Source: Sambucus nigra
Lineage: Eukaryota > Streptophyta > Magnoliopsida > Dipsacales > Adoxaceae
Length of the DNA: 64,000 bases
NCBI GenBank assembly: GCA_949130495.1
Contig: OX422217.1
Coordinates: 572,356,606-572,420,605 of the forward strand
Reading direction: 5' to 3'
Shown: in pieces, positions 23,440 through 35,307 of the stretch
Position numbering within the stretch: the stretch's first letter is position 1
How the letters are laid out: each line of letters starts with the position of its first letter
Position numbers and translations under genes: made by a program
Notes under the pieces: generated by a model
Told to the model about the DNA's origin: nothing
The model's database searches: none
Seen by the model: the letters and a program-made list of their open reading frames with translations, nothing else

Positions 23440-24095
23440 GATATGAAATTCCAACTTATAGCTCACACGAAAACAATCCAAAAAAGACGATACAACATAA
23501 TTTTTTAACCTAACACGATGCGCCACACCTAAAATATGACAAAACACGAAATTATTTTTACGTAACATGAACACGATTCAAACAAAATGCGGCACACCAC
23601 GAGATTTTGTTACATAAACAAACACAATCCAAATAAAACGTGACACAATATTACATCGTATTTTTTACCTAATATGGACACGAGACAATTAAAAATGACA
23701 CTAAATATCTTTTATATGATACAAACACGATACAAAAAAATGTGACGTGACACGACCATGATTTTTTTGCCTAACAAGAACATAATCCAAATAAAGACAC
23801 AACATAAAATCCTATTATATTTCCTAACACGAAGAAGTTCATATTTAAAAAATTACACGAACTTTTGTGTTTTTACAAACAACGTGTATACTTATTTTTT
23901 TAATGAACATGACCCGCTTAAAATGCCATACGACATGACATGTCACAAAATAATTTCTTTAACAAGACCCAAATAAAAGACACATGACAAGGCATGAAAT
24001 CTTATTAGTTTTATCAAACACGATGCTATCCAATTAAAACGTGACACGATATAATATCTTCATTTTTACCTAATTCGAACACGACACAATGTCGT
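23440..24095. repeat. Degenerate ~50-58-bp tandem repeat
   Basis: A diverged unit recurs roughly ten times: TAACACGAACACGATCCAAA-like opening, then AAACGTGACACGA and a T-rich spacer (for example from about 23563, 23622, 23672, 23722 and 23772). Copies differ strongly, so it is an old array. No coding sense. Confidence 0.55.
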
Positions 24096-24376
24096 TTTAT
24101 GTTGTTAAGATGACATGGAACTCCTTTAGGGGAAAAAAGGTTTAGGAACTTTGTAATCACAACATTAAATCTACAAATTTTTATCAAAATTACTTGTTAT
24201 ATATGGAAATAAAATATTATGTGGCAATATTACTTTAAAAGAAAACAAAGAATAAAAAGAATTCTGAAATAAAAATGTATAGTCTATGGTATGAATCCAA
24301 CCTTCAATCTCTTTTAAAATATGAAAAACATTTAACTTTCAGATATATATTTGGATAATTTTCATACAAAACATTA

Positions 24377-24408
<32 letters not shown>

Positions 24409-24414
<6 letters not shown>

Positions 24415-24780
24415 AGGCTCTTCAACATACCTCCTAGCAACATACCCTTTTTTTTAAATAGTAAAAAGAAATAATTTTGAGATGATATTTTTTATATGGG
24501 TTCATGATATTTCAATGTACACCTATAAAAAAAATCAACTGAAAATATTAATTTTTGTTATTTTTAAAAAATAAGTAAAAAAAACTATCAGTTTTTACCC
24601 TTTAAAACTGCCAGTTTTTTTACCCACTTTTTAAAAATATCAAAACACATTATTTTTTATCTGAATATTTTTACAGGGACACATTTAAATATCATGAACC
24701 CATATAAAAAACATTAACTCAAAATTATTTTTTTTACTATTTTAAAAAAATAGGTATGTTCATAGGTATGTTTAATGAGG

Positions 24781-24782
<2 letters not shown>
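24409..24782. mobile_element. Foldback MITE M1
   Basis: An imperfect palindrome about 370 bp long. The left arm ACATACC...TATGGGTTCATGATATTT pairs with the right arm AAATATCATGAACCCATA...GGTATGT. Flanked on both sides by TA repeats, compatible with TA-directed insertion. Confidence 0.7.

Positions 24783-24856
<74 letters not shown>
24783..24856. repeat. (TA)n between MITEs M1 and M2
   Basis: About 74 bp of uninterrupted TA repeat. Confidence 0.95.
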
Positions 24857-24857
<1 letters not shown>

Positions 24858-25040
24858 GCTCTTGTGCGGACTACTCCGCATTTTAAGAATGAGGACTAGA
24901 CATGTGTCACCTAATGGTGCGCCTAGAAATTATCGCTTAAATTATAGGTACACTCTCTCTCTTTTTTGGGTTCACCGTTAGGTGACACATGTCCGGTCCG
25001 CACTCTTAAAATGCGGACTACTCCTCACTAAAGCACAGGA

Positions 25041-25043
<3 letters not shown>
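24857..25043. mobile_element. Foldback MITE M2
   Basis: Arms TCCGCATTTTAAGA...GACATGTGTCACCTAA at the left pair with TTAGGTGACACATGTC...TCTTAAAATGCGGA at the right around a short T-rich loop. Bounded by TA runs. M4 at 25677-25857 is a second, diverged member of the same family. Confidence 0.75.
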
Positions 25044-25074
<31 letters not shown>

Positions 25075-25077
<3 letters not shown>

Positions 25078-25657
25078 ACATCTTCTGTAAGGACTCCTTA
25101 GGGTGCAGACTCCCGTACATACCATTTTTTTAAAATAGTAAAAAAATGAATTTTTTAATAAAACTTCATAGATATGATCTTCATGATATGAAGATCATCT
25201 CCAATTTTTTTCTTCAAAAAATTAAATAAAAAAATCGTTGAGATGAAGTGATATGTAAAAAAATGGTATAAATATGCATTTTCGACCGTTGAAATGTTGG
25301 CTATCATCTCACCCATTTTTTGATTGAATTTCTTTATGAAACTTCATGGATATGATCTCGATAGTGAGAAGATCATATCCATGAAGTTTCATCAAAAAAT
25401 TTAATCAATAAAGCGGCTGGCGCCGACCCAACATTTCAACGGTTGAAAATGCATATTTATACCATTTTTTTACATATCACATCATTTCAACGGTTTTTTT
25501 ATTGAATTTTTTGACGAAAAAAATTGGAGATGATCTTCTCACCATGGAGATTATATCCATGAAGTTTCATCAAAAAAATTATTTTTTAACTATTTTAAAA
25601 AAATGGTATGTACCGGGGTCTGCACCATAAGGAGTCCTTACAGGAGACTTTCTGTAT
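25075..25657. mobile_element. Foldback MITE M3 with ~280-bp arms
   Basis: A nearly perfect long palindrome. The left arm starts CTGTAAGGACTCCTTA and the right arm ends TAAGGAGTCCTTACAG, with matching continuing to the centre near 25370 (GATCATATCCATGAAG). The inner arm ends contain GGCTGGCGCCGAC. Its outer arms share the ACATACC-T(n)-AAATAGTAAAAA pattern with M1, suggesting a common superfamily. Confidence 0.8.
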
Positions 25658-25676
25658 ATATATACACATATATATA

Positions 25677-25857
25677 ATGCTACTCTTGTGCATATCAGTC
25701 CGCATTTTAAGAGTGCGGACCGGACATGTGTCATCTGACGGTTAATCCAAAAAAAAGTGGCTAAATTATAGGCACACTCTCTATCATTTTTTAACTTACC
25801 GTCACGTGACACATGTCCGGTCTGCACTTTTAACATACGGACTGATATGCACAGAAT
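25677..25857. mobile_element. Foldback MITE M4 (same family as M2)
   Basis: Arms CATATCAGTCCGCATTTTAA and GTGCGGACCGGACATGTGTC pair with the right-hand reverse complement (GACACATGTCCGGTCTGCAC, ACGGACTGATATG). Bounded by TA repeats on the left. Confidence 0.75.
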
Positions 25858-26268
25858 AATTTCTTTTGTATTTTAAAAAAATGGATCAATATTAGATAAT
25901 TTTTAAACTACTTAAAAAACTGTCATATATTAACTCATTTTTTTAAGTATTAAAAAAATCATTTCGAGCTGATTTTTTTTTATTAAGAATACTCTTAAAT
26001 GTTTAAAATCCACACAATACACGTTTGTTTTTATTTTTTTTCAACACCACACAGTGAGATTTTGTTTGCTTTGTGTATTTGGCAGTGACGAACACTCTAA
26101 ATGGCCTTAACACAATTGCTCACTGTTACAATTTTTGTTAAACATTAACCTATTCTCTGTTGCTTAGTAATGGTACGGTTCATAACATGTTTTGTTGCAT
26201 TTCATGTTGTCATTATTGTACTACCATTGTCTAGATTTTCATGCATTTATTACCATGATTTTGAACAG
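25858..26268 (+). other. MATE intron end
   Basis: AT-rich, ending in the acceptor TTGAACAG at 26261-26268. No other feature seen. Confidence 0.6.
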
Positions 26269-27889
26269 CTTGGAATTGTGGTCTTTTGAGCTGATGGTTC
26301 TACTTTCTGGTCTTCTTCCTTGTCCACTGTTAGAGACCTCTGTTCTCTCAATCTGGTCCGAATCCGTTTGTTTATTTTCTGGTTTCTGTTTTGAAAATGA
26401 ATGAATTCTTGAATTGGGGTCTACGATATTGTGTTTACCAATATAACTTTACTCTATACACAGCCTTAATACAGCTGAAACTCTCTGGACGATCCCCTTT
26501 GGACTCGGTGGCTCTCTAAGGTCAGTTGTGCAAAAAATGAAAAACGATTAATTTACATTTCAGCCCAAAAAAAAATTCCAACCAGTTATTACTTATTATT
26601 TTTTACAACTTTCAGTTTGTGCCTATTATACAATTTTGTTTTCTGTTGAAATTTCAAACACTTTTTACATATTGTGTTTTAATCTTAAATTAGCACTCGG
26701 GTCTCAAATGAAATCCACAAACTGCGCGGTTAGCAGTTTATGTGATCTTAGTAATGGCGGTTACACAGAGCATTTTGGTTGGCCTGTTTCTGGTGTTGTT
26801 CCGTAACATATGGGGATACGCTTTCAGCAGTGAAGTTGAAGTGGTGAAATATGTAGAAACCATGCTGCCAATTCTAGCTGCATCAAACTTATTGGATGGC
26901 CTCCAGTGTGTTCTTTCAGGTCTTCTCCACAGTCATATATACACACACACACATGCATATATTCAATCCGTCCCAAATTAAAGGTCGGGGTTTCCTTTTA
27001 GGACGGTATCAGATTTTGAGTCCAAAAAAAAGTTTATAAACCGAAATTCTAACATCACTTGAGGTGTAGAAACTCAACAACTACGTTGATTTGTTCTGTT
27101 AATATTAGTGGGAGGTTAGAATTGTGTTAATAGTGTTGATTTGTAAAAGAACTCGTTATTTTGAACTAAGGGAAATACTTTGAGGAGAACAAACATACGA
27201 GTAAGTTTGACATAAAATAATGGAGAGAAAAGTACATTTTGACTGCCTTCCTTACCTATATGATCTTCAGTCCAACTTATCTAATCGAGATAAGAAAATG
27301 CACCCGTAGTCATCAACTTCAAGTTCTATCTAATGATTTTGTTTACTCTGATCTAGCCGAGGTATCTGAATGGATATTAATGTACGCTTCATTAATGACA
27401 TTTAGGCTTTGTTAGAGTATGTGGTTGGCAAACCATTGGTGCATTCATCCATCTTGGAGCATATTATCTTGTGGGTCTTCCTTCGGCTGTTTTATTCGCT
27501 TTTGTATTACACATCGGAGGAAAGGTAACCTAAATGCCCTTTTATCTTTCTTGTTATGCGTGTTCTGTTCTTTTTTTCATACTCACTTCATGTTTGTCCA
27601 ATATGTATTTATAGGGCCTTTGGTTGGGGATTATTTGCGCACTCACCGTGCAAGTATTTTGCCTTTTCATCATTACAATGCGCACTAATTGGGCGGAAGA
27701 AGTAAATGTCTATCCTTTTCAATCAATTTCTCACTCCTCCTCCCACCCCCATCTCTCCCTTTCGTATTTAATGCTTGATTTTGTTCTTTTTAAGCCAATT
27801 TGAGTACTCTCTTTCTTGTATAGGCAAAGAAAGCTAAGGATAGAGTTTACAACTCTTCAATACTTGTGGATATTGTGTCACGAAGCTGA
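26269..27889 (+). pseudogene. MATE/DETOXIFICATION-like transporter, exons 3-8
   Basis: Six exons with GT-AG borders and phases that agree: 26269-26355 (ELWSFELMVLLSGLLP), 26464-26520 (NTAETLWTIPFGLGG), 26694-26919 (RNIWGYAFSSEVEVVKYV, DGLQCVLSG), 27406-27524 (GWQTIGAFIHLGAYYLVGLP), 27615-27701 (GLWLGIICALTVQVF) and 27824-27889 with stop TGA. The order matches the C-terminal half of plant MATE proteins. In the third of these a deletion of about 13 nt right after TRVSNE removes the usual LGAG-type residues and shifts the frame. With the exon 2 shift, the gene is very likely inactive unless these are local assembly errors. Confidence 0.88.
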
Positions 27890-29357
27890 AATGTTACCCC
27901 AAAATTACCGTGGAGATATTTTTCGATAATGAAGGGTTATGAAATGGATTGATATATGTGGTAAAATATATAAAGTTGCTGTGAGCGAAGGAAATAGTAG
28001 CATTTTGTTGTAGAGTCAGGACACTGTGCTTATGGTATATATTCCTCAGTGATCATTGGTTTTACATAATGGTAGAGTTAGAGGTTCGAGGAAGTGATCT
28101 ATTTGTAGCTCTTATATAATAATTCATACAGTAAACTATCCTTCGTGTTTTCATGTATCATATTATGTATTAGAGGCTTATGGATAAAATCCTTACTCAA
28201 AGATAAAGCTCCTTATCGAGAGATTAAATGAGAAATGAGAGAAGGATTCATCAAAGATTAGTGACATCACAAAAGAGTATGAGGAGTCAAATAAGCTTAT
28301 TCAAGTTCAAGGCAAAGTGGAGCTTAATCGAACAATGAGGAAGCTGACCAGAGAAAGCCAATTAGATTTATCATGTATATTATCAATTTTATTATGTATT
28401 TATAAGCTATGTTTAAATATTGAGATGAGGTTACTCGGTACTAATGATGGACCAGGTCTGACAGGACCTAGAAGAGCTTTCATGCATTACCGAGCAATCT
28501 CATTGGAGAATCTCTAAGGGAACTAGTTTAGAATATAGAGATCAAGGCAACTTTAAAGCATGATTTAACCATTTTAGAGACACTAGGTAAAACACCTACC
28601 TTAGCTTGATTGAGCACAAATCGAGCTACCATGAGTAAACAACCTTGAGCTTATTCGGTTACCTACCATTGAGTTTTGGCACCAAATTGAGCATCTTTCT
28701 ATAAAAGATCTGAGTAATGTCATGCCATACCTGATACATGTCAAATCAGATTTAACTCAAACAGTGGTGGTTTGGTAAATAGTTGGTTAGTTTGGCGTTG
28801 ACACACTGTGGCGCCACGTAATATAGCGGTTGGTCACTCGAGATTTCACTTTGCATTTTATGCTTATGACATGTTAGGTATGGTTGTCTGACCCGACATT
28901 TAATGAACCTGAGATTCTGTGCGAGAGAGCTGAACCTATATGTACCCCTTTTGTGCAGTTTGAGAGACCACGTGATCTTTAAGTCGAAAGATCACTTTGA
29001 TAGAGTTATTACAAACTAAAGCTTTTAATTCCCGCCACTAATGCTTTACCCAATTATGATAAAAAAAAACACAAGCATTTATTGATCTTTGACTCTCATT
29101 CCTTCGTACTTTGGTATTTGAGTTTCGTACTTGAGGTGTATATAGAGTGGTTGTCTCTCTCTCCCTCTTGCCAGATGCTATCAGAGGTTCATTTACTGCT
29201 TTAACATGTTGAATTTATTCCAATTGATTGAGTTATATACGTGAGGTTATTCCTTATTATTTTAGAATGCATTTATTATTGTGTTATCACCATTAATACA
29301 GGTTACGCCTTCATTTATCTCTAAGCACTCTAGTATTAAGAGAATTAGTATCTTACA
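27890..29357 (+). other. MATE 3' flank and probable 5' LTR of old gypsy element C
   Basis: Up to about 28150 this is probably MATE 3' UTR or flank. From there to 29357 it is non-coding and ends TCTTACA directly before a primer-binding-like TTTGGAGACACTATTGGGGA, so a long LTR of element C is likely. The LTR start could not be fixed because the second copy lies outside the window. Confidence 0.4.
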
Positions 29358-29377
29358 TTTGGAGACACTATTGGGGA
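29358..29377 (+). other. Degenerate primer-binding site of element C
   Basis: TTTGGAGACACTATTGGGGA resembles the PBS region of Tat-type gypsy elements (compare TGGAGACTCTGCTGGGGA in element B). It lies 16 bp before the first gag-like ATG. Confidence 0.5.
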
Positions 29378-29392
29378 GATATTATCTTAGAA

Positions 29393-30844
29393 ATGGCCAA
29401 TGATAACATCAACTGCACCTTCAATTTTGATTATTTCCAGTGTCAGGACGAGGAGAATGACCAAGTTCCTCCAGTTGCTATCGTTACAGGAATTTTTCCA
29501 ATGGGACAAGCTTTCACGAGCTCTGTAATGGGCCCCACTTAAATGAACCATATCATGGCCAAGTTTATGGAGTTTTTGCAAACTCAACCAGGGATGGACC
29601 TGTTTAGAGGCAGCGATGGACCCTAGTTCTTTTATCACGCCACTGGCACCACCTATTACTCCTTCGATAGGAACACCCGTTATATCTACAAGACACACTG
29701 GTCCCTTTGTGATCCACCTTGTTGCTATACCAACCGTTGAAGCACATGTTGTTATCAAGGCTTCACATGTAGTTGCTCTGCCACATGCTATGACAGTGGA
29801 GGCAGTTGTCTCACCTTCTTTAATCATAGAAGAGATAAAAAAAGGATATAATGAAAATATTGGTGTCAGCTTCACAAACTCCCAAGGACGCAGCATCCAT
29901 TTATGATGATTCCATACTCCTTATCCAAAAGAGTATATCGATGAACCTCATCCCCAAGGATACATTCCCCCAAATTTTGAGAAGTTTAATGGAAAAGGGG
30001 AAACCCGAAGGATCACATTAAAAGATTTGTTGAGCACCTTGGTGCTAATTATAATAATAAAAAGTTGCGTTTAAGGGAGTTTTTAAAATCCATCACTGAT
30101 AAATCTTATAATTGGTACTCTATTTATCCCTAAGGAGTGTGGCAACATGGTAGGACATGCATGTCCAGTTTCTCCAGAAATATTCTTAGAATAAAGACGA
30201 ATTTACAGTTACCTAGCTTGCTCGTGAGAGACAAAGGCCGGGGAGGAAGTTATGAGCTACATCAGATGGTTTAGAGAATTATCGTTAGATGTGAGAGAAG
30301 AGGATGTAGAGAGCAAGCTTCTATAGATTTGCATTGATGGGTTGCTGCCAGAGTATATTTATCGCTTAATCAATGAGACTCATAAAGGCACATTCAAAGC
30401 CTTCACGAAAGATGCTAAAAACATCTCGTTGATTATTCGTCTCAACCCTATCTTAACCAATATTGTGTTTTAAGTAACAAACAGGTCAAGCTGGGAGAGG
30501 AGGAAAAGCTCCATGAGTAAACACAGACAGGACTAAAAATACTCAAGGTGGCGATGAGGAAAAAAAGAAGAACAATAAAATAAAGTTTTGATCGAGAGGA
30601 TCCACCTACTTTGCCTTGCACCTTTACAAAGGTAGTTATTTTTTACAATAATATGGAGGCAGGTGGTTTAATCTTTCCTCTTAAGAATTCACCATAATAT
30701 TCTCCTGCTGTAAATGTTAAGGTTGGCCCAAAATATTACCAAGTTCATTGGAGAGTTTTTCATCAAACGACATCATACTTCGCCTTACGAAAAATCATCA
30801 AGAAAAATTTATTGGTTTTAACCTTGCAAATTCCTCAAGGTAAT
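29393..30844 (+). pseudogene. Element C gag (old gypsy), left part
   Basis: ATG at 29393 opens MANDNINCTFNFDYFQ. Many stops and shifts follow. A Retrotrans_gag block is recognisable at about 30010-30400 (KDHIKRFVEHLGANYNNKKL, REFLKSITDKSYNWYS), and a zinc-knuckle-like segment near 30740-30800. The frame runs to 30844, where element B is inserted; it continues in frame at 48095 after removing one GTAAT copy. Confidence 0.75.
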
Positions 30845-32945
30845 TGTAGACACCTCATTCTGTTACCCCCTAACTCACCTTAGGTCCCTAGTACCTCCAC
30901 TCATCACCGCAAACCCAGGTCATGTCCCGAGCACTGATTTGAAAACCATCGGGCACTCCCCGGCTCAGTTTGACCCAAAAGTCAAACTCTTCGTCTCGAT
31001 TGAGACTGAATGAATCTTCAAAGGGCACTGAATACCCTTTCCAACAGTCCACCCCGTGCGCGATTCCGACTTACCATGCGGACGAACGGTCCGTTTACGT
31101 CTGAAACCTGACCTAGAGGCCACCGGGCACTCCCGGGCTCTGTTTTACCTAAGTCAACTCTTCATATCAACCGAGGATGAATGAATCTTCAAAGGTCCCT
31201 AAATACCCTTTCCAACGGTCCGCCCCGTGCGCGATTCCAAATTTCCATGCGAACGAACGATCCGTTTGACTCCGGGAAGCCACCGAGCGCTTCCCGAGCC
31301 CGGTTGACCAAAGTCAACTCTCCAAACCGGGTCAAACTCTTTGGAATGTCAAAGTATATCTCCTAACCTTTCTAATGGTAGGCCTCGTGCGTGATTCAGA
31401 CTTACCATGCGGACGAACGATCCGTTTGCGTCCGCACGATTCCCCGTCCAATAGACCGACAAACGCTTCCGAGACATATTTGACCCAAAGTTAACTCCCA
31501 AACCCGGTAGAAGTCCAAGAAACTTTCGAAGGTATCTGAATTACCTTTCCAACGATATGCCCCGTGTATGATTCTGACCAATGGTTTGCCCTTGGTGGCC
31601 AATTTTCCAAAAAATCCTGAAGCGCACTGCCAAATGGCAGGTCCCAGACCCTGCCTATCGGCACATGCCGATAGGTAGTGCTATGGCAATGCCGATCGGC
31701 AGTCCCCTGGGGCTATAAAAGTAGGTCTTCACCTCATTTGCAGAAGGAGCCCAAATCTGATAAAAATCCCTCCCAACGAATCCCAGAAACCTCTCTCACA
31801 GGCAGCGTGATTTCAACTTCCAAATCCTCCTTTTACTCCCACTTTTCATCATCTCTTTCATCAAATTTGGTGAATTAAACAATCTCCATCATCATTCAAA
31901 TTGCAAGGGCTGATTTCCAACATTCAAGATCAAGCTCAAGATCTTCAAGAAGGTCAAACTTTCTCAAACTCTATCCTAAATTCTCTTGAATTCCCAATAA
32001 CCTGTTTTCTTACTTAGCACTTTTATTATCTCATCTGACAAATCCTAATATACTTTTTATTTAGTATTATTGCACATCTCTTATTTTCATATAAATAAAA
32101 CCCAAAAACAAGAAAAAGAGGGTTTGCTCATAAATTCCAAATAGGGATTCTCACACTTTTTCCACACTCTTCTCACAACTAAAACACTTTTTTTCTACAC
32201 ACACACACACACACACACACAAATAAGATATTCCCCATTTGGATTTATGGGATAAACCCCACCCCTCATTTTGTATGCGAACTAAGTGGACTTTGATGCC
32301 TCTATAGGCTACATAGGCGTATCGGGGTAAAACCCGAGACTCGAGTCCTTTTTCTCACTTTTTACCTTATCTTCTATCTTCTTTTTTAATCCATTTTCCT
32401 TATATGCTATATACTTGCTCTTAGTGACGTTTTACTCCATATACGTTATCGTTTCATTATAACGATCAACGTAGGAGTAATCGCATGAATCTTATTTTTC
32501 TAATATTACTCTTAATATCTTCATACGGATGACTCAATTTATCTTTTCCATGATACAAGCCGAGGATTCCTACCTCCATTCTATATATATACACATGCAC
32601 ACATATCACGGGGGGAAACATAAGGGAAAATAGCAAATATCCATGAGAGACCTAAAGGGCGGAATGGGTGCCTAACACCTTCCCATTTCGTAACTAAGCC
32701 TCCGAACCCTTCTCGAATCATTTTGGTTTCTCACGCACCAGTATGTCTTTGGATGCCATCCTTCGGGGTGGCTTCCCCTTTTTCTTTTGTCCGTTTTGAG
32801 TAAAATAGACTGGCGACTCTTAATCTCTCTATATTTTTTTACAAACGACGCCGGCCGAAGCGCTCCCGAGAGGGACGCGCAGGACCCGAAGGATCCTTTC
32901 CTCCACGCGCCCGCCCGCGGGGATCAGGATCGGGGGATGGCCACA
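30845..32945 (+). repeat. 5' LTR of element B
   Basis: 2,101 bp from TGTAGACACCTC to GGCCACA. Contains four diverged copies of a module (CCGTGCGCGATTC, CCATGCGGACGAACG, TCCGTTT) near 31014, 31188, 31345 and 31515, the promoter region near 31627-31720, a (CA)n near 32199, and a GC-rich end. Confidence 0.93.
31627..31720 (+). promoter_or_regulatory. LTR B promoter: three stacked palindromes and TATA box
   Basis: CTGCCAAATGGCAG (31627-31640), CCTATCGGCA-CA-TGCCGATAGG (31654-31675) and TGCCGATCGGCA (31690-31701) precede TATAAAA at 31714-31720. The 3' LTR keeps the layout (TGCCGATTGGCA at 46848-46859, TATAAAA at 46872-46878). Palindromes at even spacing before a TATA box suggest dimeric factor binding; the factor is unknown. 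Confidence 0.65.
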
Positions 32946-32946
32946 G

Positions 32947-32964
32947 TGGAGACTCTGCTGGGGA
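32947..32964 (+). other. Primer-binding site of element B
   Basis: TGGAGACTCTGCTGGGGA starts one base after the LTR. It is one base away from TGGCGACTCTGCTGGGGA, which I recall as the tRNA-Arg-type PBS of Ogre-like elements. Confidence 0.7.
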
Positions 32965-34242
32965 TATGTGTTTTTTCTTGTGGGCTTGACTCTATTTACA
33001 TGGATGTTATATTTGTTTATGTTTCCCCCCATATCTGCCTATCCCCCTTTCTCACATGTATCCCATGCTTACACACTTGTAGAAAAATCTCCATGTACAC
33101 TTCACACCACGTGCACCTAGGATCACATGTATATCCCATGTTACACGCATCACCTATCCATACTTGGTGTACCTTTTGGGGTACTTGTATTTTGTTCCAT
33201 GTTTGGCATATTTAAGAAAGGCATTCTCTTCATAAGATACTAATAAGAGAATCATGGAGGATTCACACGATATCACCAAAGAGCATTCCTATTTACCAAA
33301 TTTTACCCAGTAACTGGAGGGTCACTTCGTGATGGGCACTGATCCGGTAGGTCGCAGTTAGCCTAAGCGATATGACTCTCACCTTCCATTGGCCAAGTAC
33401 CTTCGACGTATATCGAACGGTTCCCCCGCATCGTATCGCTTGACCGAAGTCATGACGGGAGGTATATCGCAGGGAATTCGTTCATGTACGCCGAGTATAT
33501 CGAATTCTCTCTCACACGTACCGTCCCCACGAGGTATATGGTGAGGCAATTCACGTACACTTAGGTATATCAAATGGCTTGTCCATATGTACCGATTGCC
33601 CGCAAGAGCAAGACGTATATCGTGGAAGTCATACCAAAGGAGGGAACCCATGCCGATTCACCCAACCAACTGCATACCCGCATATAGGTGTCAAACCTAG
33701 GACACGCACTTTAGATTGCCGGTTTCAACCCGAAACTTTGTCGAAATTCCGGGTCGGCCTGCCGCCCAATTTTTGCGCATTTTTTAAAATGGGACCCTGT
33801 CCGCGAGCCTGGTTACAAGTCCAAACGTAGCTTTGCATATATTAAGACCCCCACTTTTCCAGGCTCGGGTCCCGTCCGGCATTGCATTTAGGAGAATTAA
33901 ATACAAGTGAGAACATAATAATCATGTTGAGTTCCGTCTCCAAAAAACATTCCTCCTTCTTTATCAAAAAATCCAAAAACATTTCTCCCTTCTTTATTAA
34001 AAATCCAAAAACATGTCTCCCTTATTTATTAAAAATCCAAAAACATTTCTCCCTTCTTTATCGAAAATCCAAAAATAGTTTCTTCCCTTTTTTCTCAAAA
34101 ATAAATCTTATCCTACGCCTTCTCAGGTTGATTGCAAGCCCTTGGCCTAGCTCCCTATTGGCTTCAGTCTTCAGCCAAATCACCCCGGAGTTTCATCTGT
34201 TCCTTTACTACTTCTTCCGAGTCCGGAATCCATCCATCTTCC
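32965..34242 (+). other. Leader of element B
   Basis: Non-coding leader before gag. It includes recurrent GTATATCG motifs (about 33408-33620, irregular spacing) and a tandem repeat at 33943-34085: about five copies of a ~32-bp unit with core CCAAAAACATTTCTCCCTTC. Confidence 0.6.
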
Positions 34243-35307
34243 ATGGAGAATACAGATCAAGCACTAGTCATACAACCGGATCTACCGACAGTCCTAGCTC
34301 AGCTCATGGACAAGATTGACAACCTCCAAGCTGAGGTCCGAGAAATACAACGAAACTAAGTTCATATTCCTCAAGAGCCCAAGGCCCTTTTCCCTCGTGC
34401 TATGGGTCCACCCGAGCCTATCTGGGTCCCGAAAGAATATCAGTACGCTCCACGTGCCCCTCCGGATAATGGGCCGCTGCCTGCCCAGCTTCCGATGCCA
34501 AACATTGCCCAGCCTGTGGCTAACCTGCCTATGGTCATTGATCCAAAAGAGGAGGAGTTGAACAAAGTCAAAGAAGATCTTAAGATGCTCACTAAGAAGT
34601 TCGACCAATTTCGAATCTCTGGGAATTACATGGACTACACCCATATGTCTTCTTATCCTAAAGCAAGGTTACCCAAGAAGTTCAAGATGCCAAACATCGA
34701 GAAATTCGGAGGGAGTGGACCCCCGATTGTCCATCTTCGCAGTTACCACCGTTCCATGACTCTCCTAGGGGCTTCCGAAGAAGTAATGGCCCAACTGTTT
34801 CAATAAACTTTGAAGGATAGCGCTCTCCGATGGTTTTTGTCTCTCGAAGAGTCCAGAATCCGTAGCTGGGAGGATGTAGCTCGAGAATTCATGTCGCAGT
34901 ACAAATACAACGAAGAGCTTGAGGTCACCCGCCGTGATTTAGAACTGCTCAAACAAAACTCTGGAGAATCAGTCAGTAACTTCATAGCCCGATGGAGGGA
35001 AAAAGCAGTTACCATGACCAATCGGCCATCTGGGGAAGAACAAGTCAACATAGTGAAGAAAAATTTCTTACCCCATGTTCGAGCAACCATAGGAGGAAAG
35101 TACTACCCCCACTTTCGAGATCTCAGAGAAGCAGGAGTAGAAATCGAGGAAGGTCTTGCCAAGATAGAAGTTGAACCAAAGAAGGTGTCTAGACAGTTCA
35201 CCCCCAGAAAATATGACAAGCCTGTCAGTGCCGCAGTCTCAACCATCAATAACATATCTCAACCAACCACATCTTGGGCACCAAAAATTTGCCCTACCCC
35301 CATCTGA
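34243..35307 (+). pseudogene. Element B gag
   Basis: ATG at 34243 (MENTDQALVIQPDLPTVLAQ). After a TAA at 34357 the frame goes on with a Pro-rich region and a Retrotrans_gag domain (KFKMPNIEKFGGSGPP; after a TAA at 34804, DSALRWFLSLEESRIRSW, GESVSNFIARWREKAV). The Ogre/Tat-type gag pattern is clear. Breaks are mainly point stops, with long open pieces between them. Confidence 0.85.

Noticed and set aside
24775..24981. ORF made of Tyr-Ile repeats
   Set aside because: Translation of a (TA)n microsatellite running into MITE M2.
26941..26956. Short (AC)n after MATE exon 5
   Set aside because: Too short and ordinary to report as a feature.
28317..28517. 66-codon plus-strand ORF
   Set aside because: No similarity recognised, in a probable LTR; expected by chance.
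29387..29896. 169-codon minus-strand ORF opposite element C gag
   Set aside because: Shadow of the gag-coding region; no domain and no splice or promoter context.
33408..33620. Recurrent GTATATCG motifs in the leader of element B
   Set aside because: Spacing is irregular (about 30-53 bp), so I do not call it a tandem repeat.
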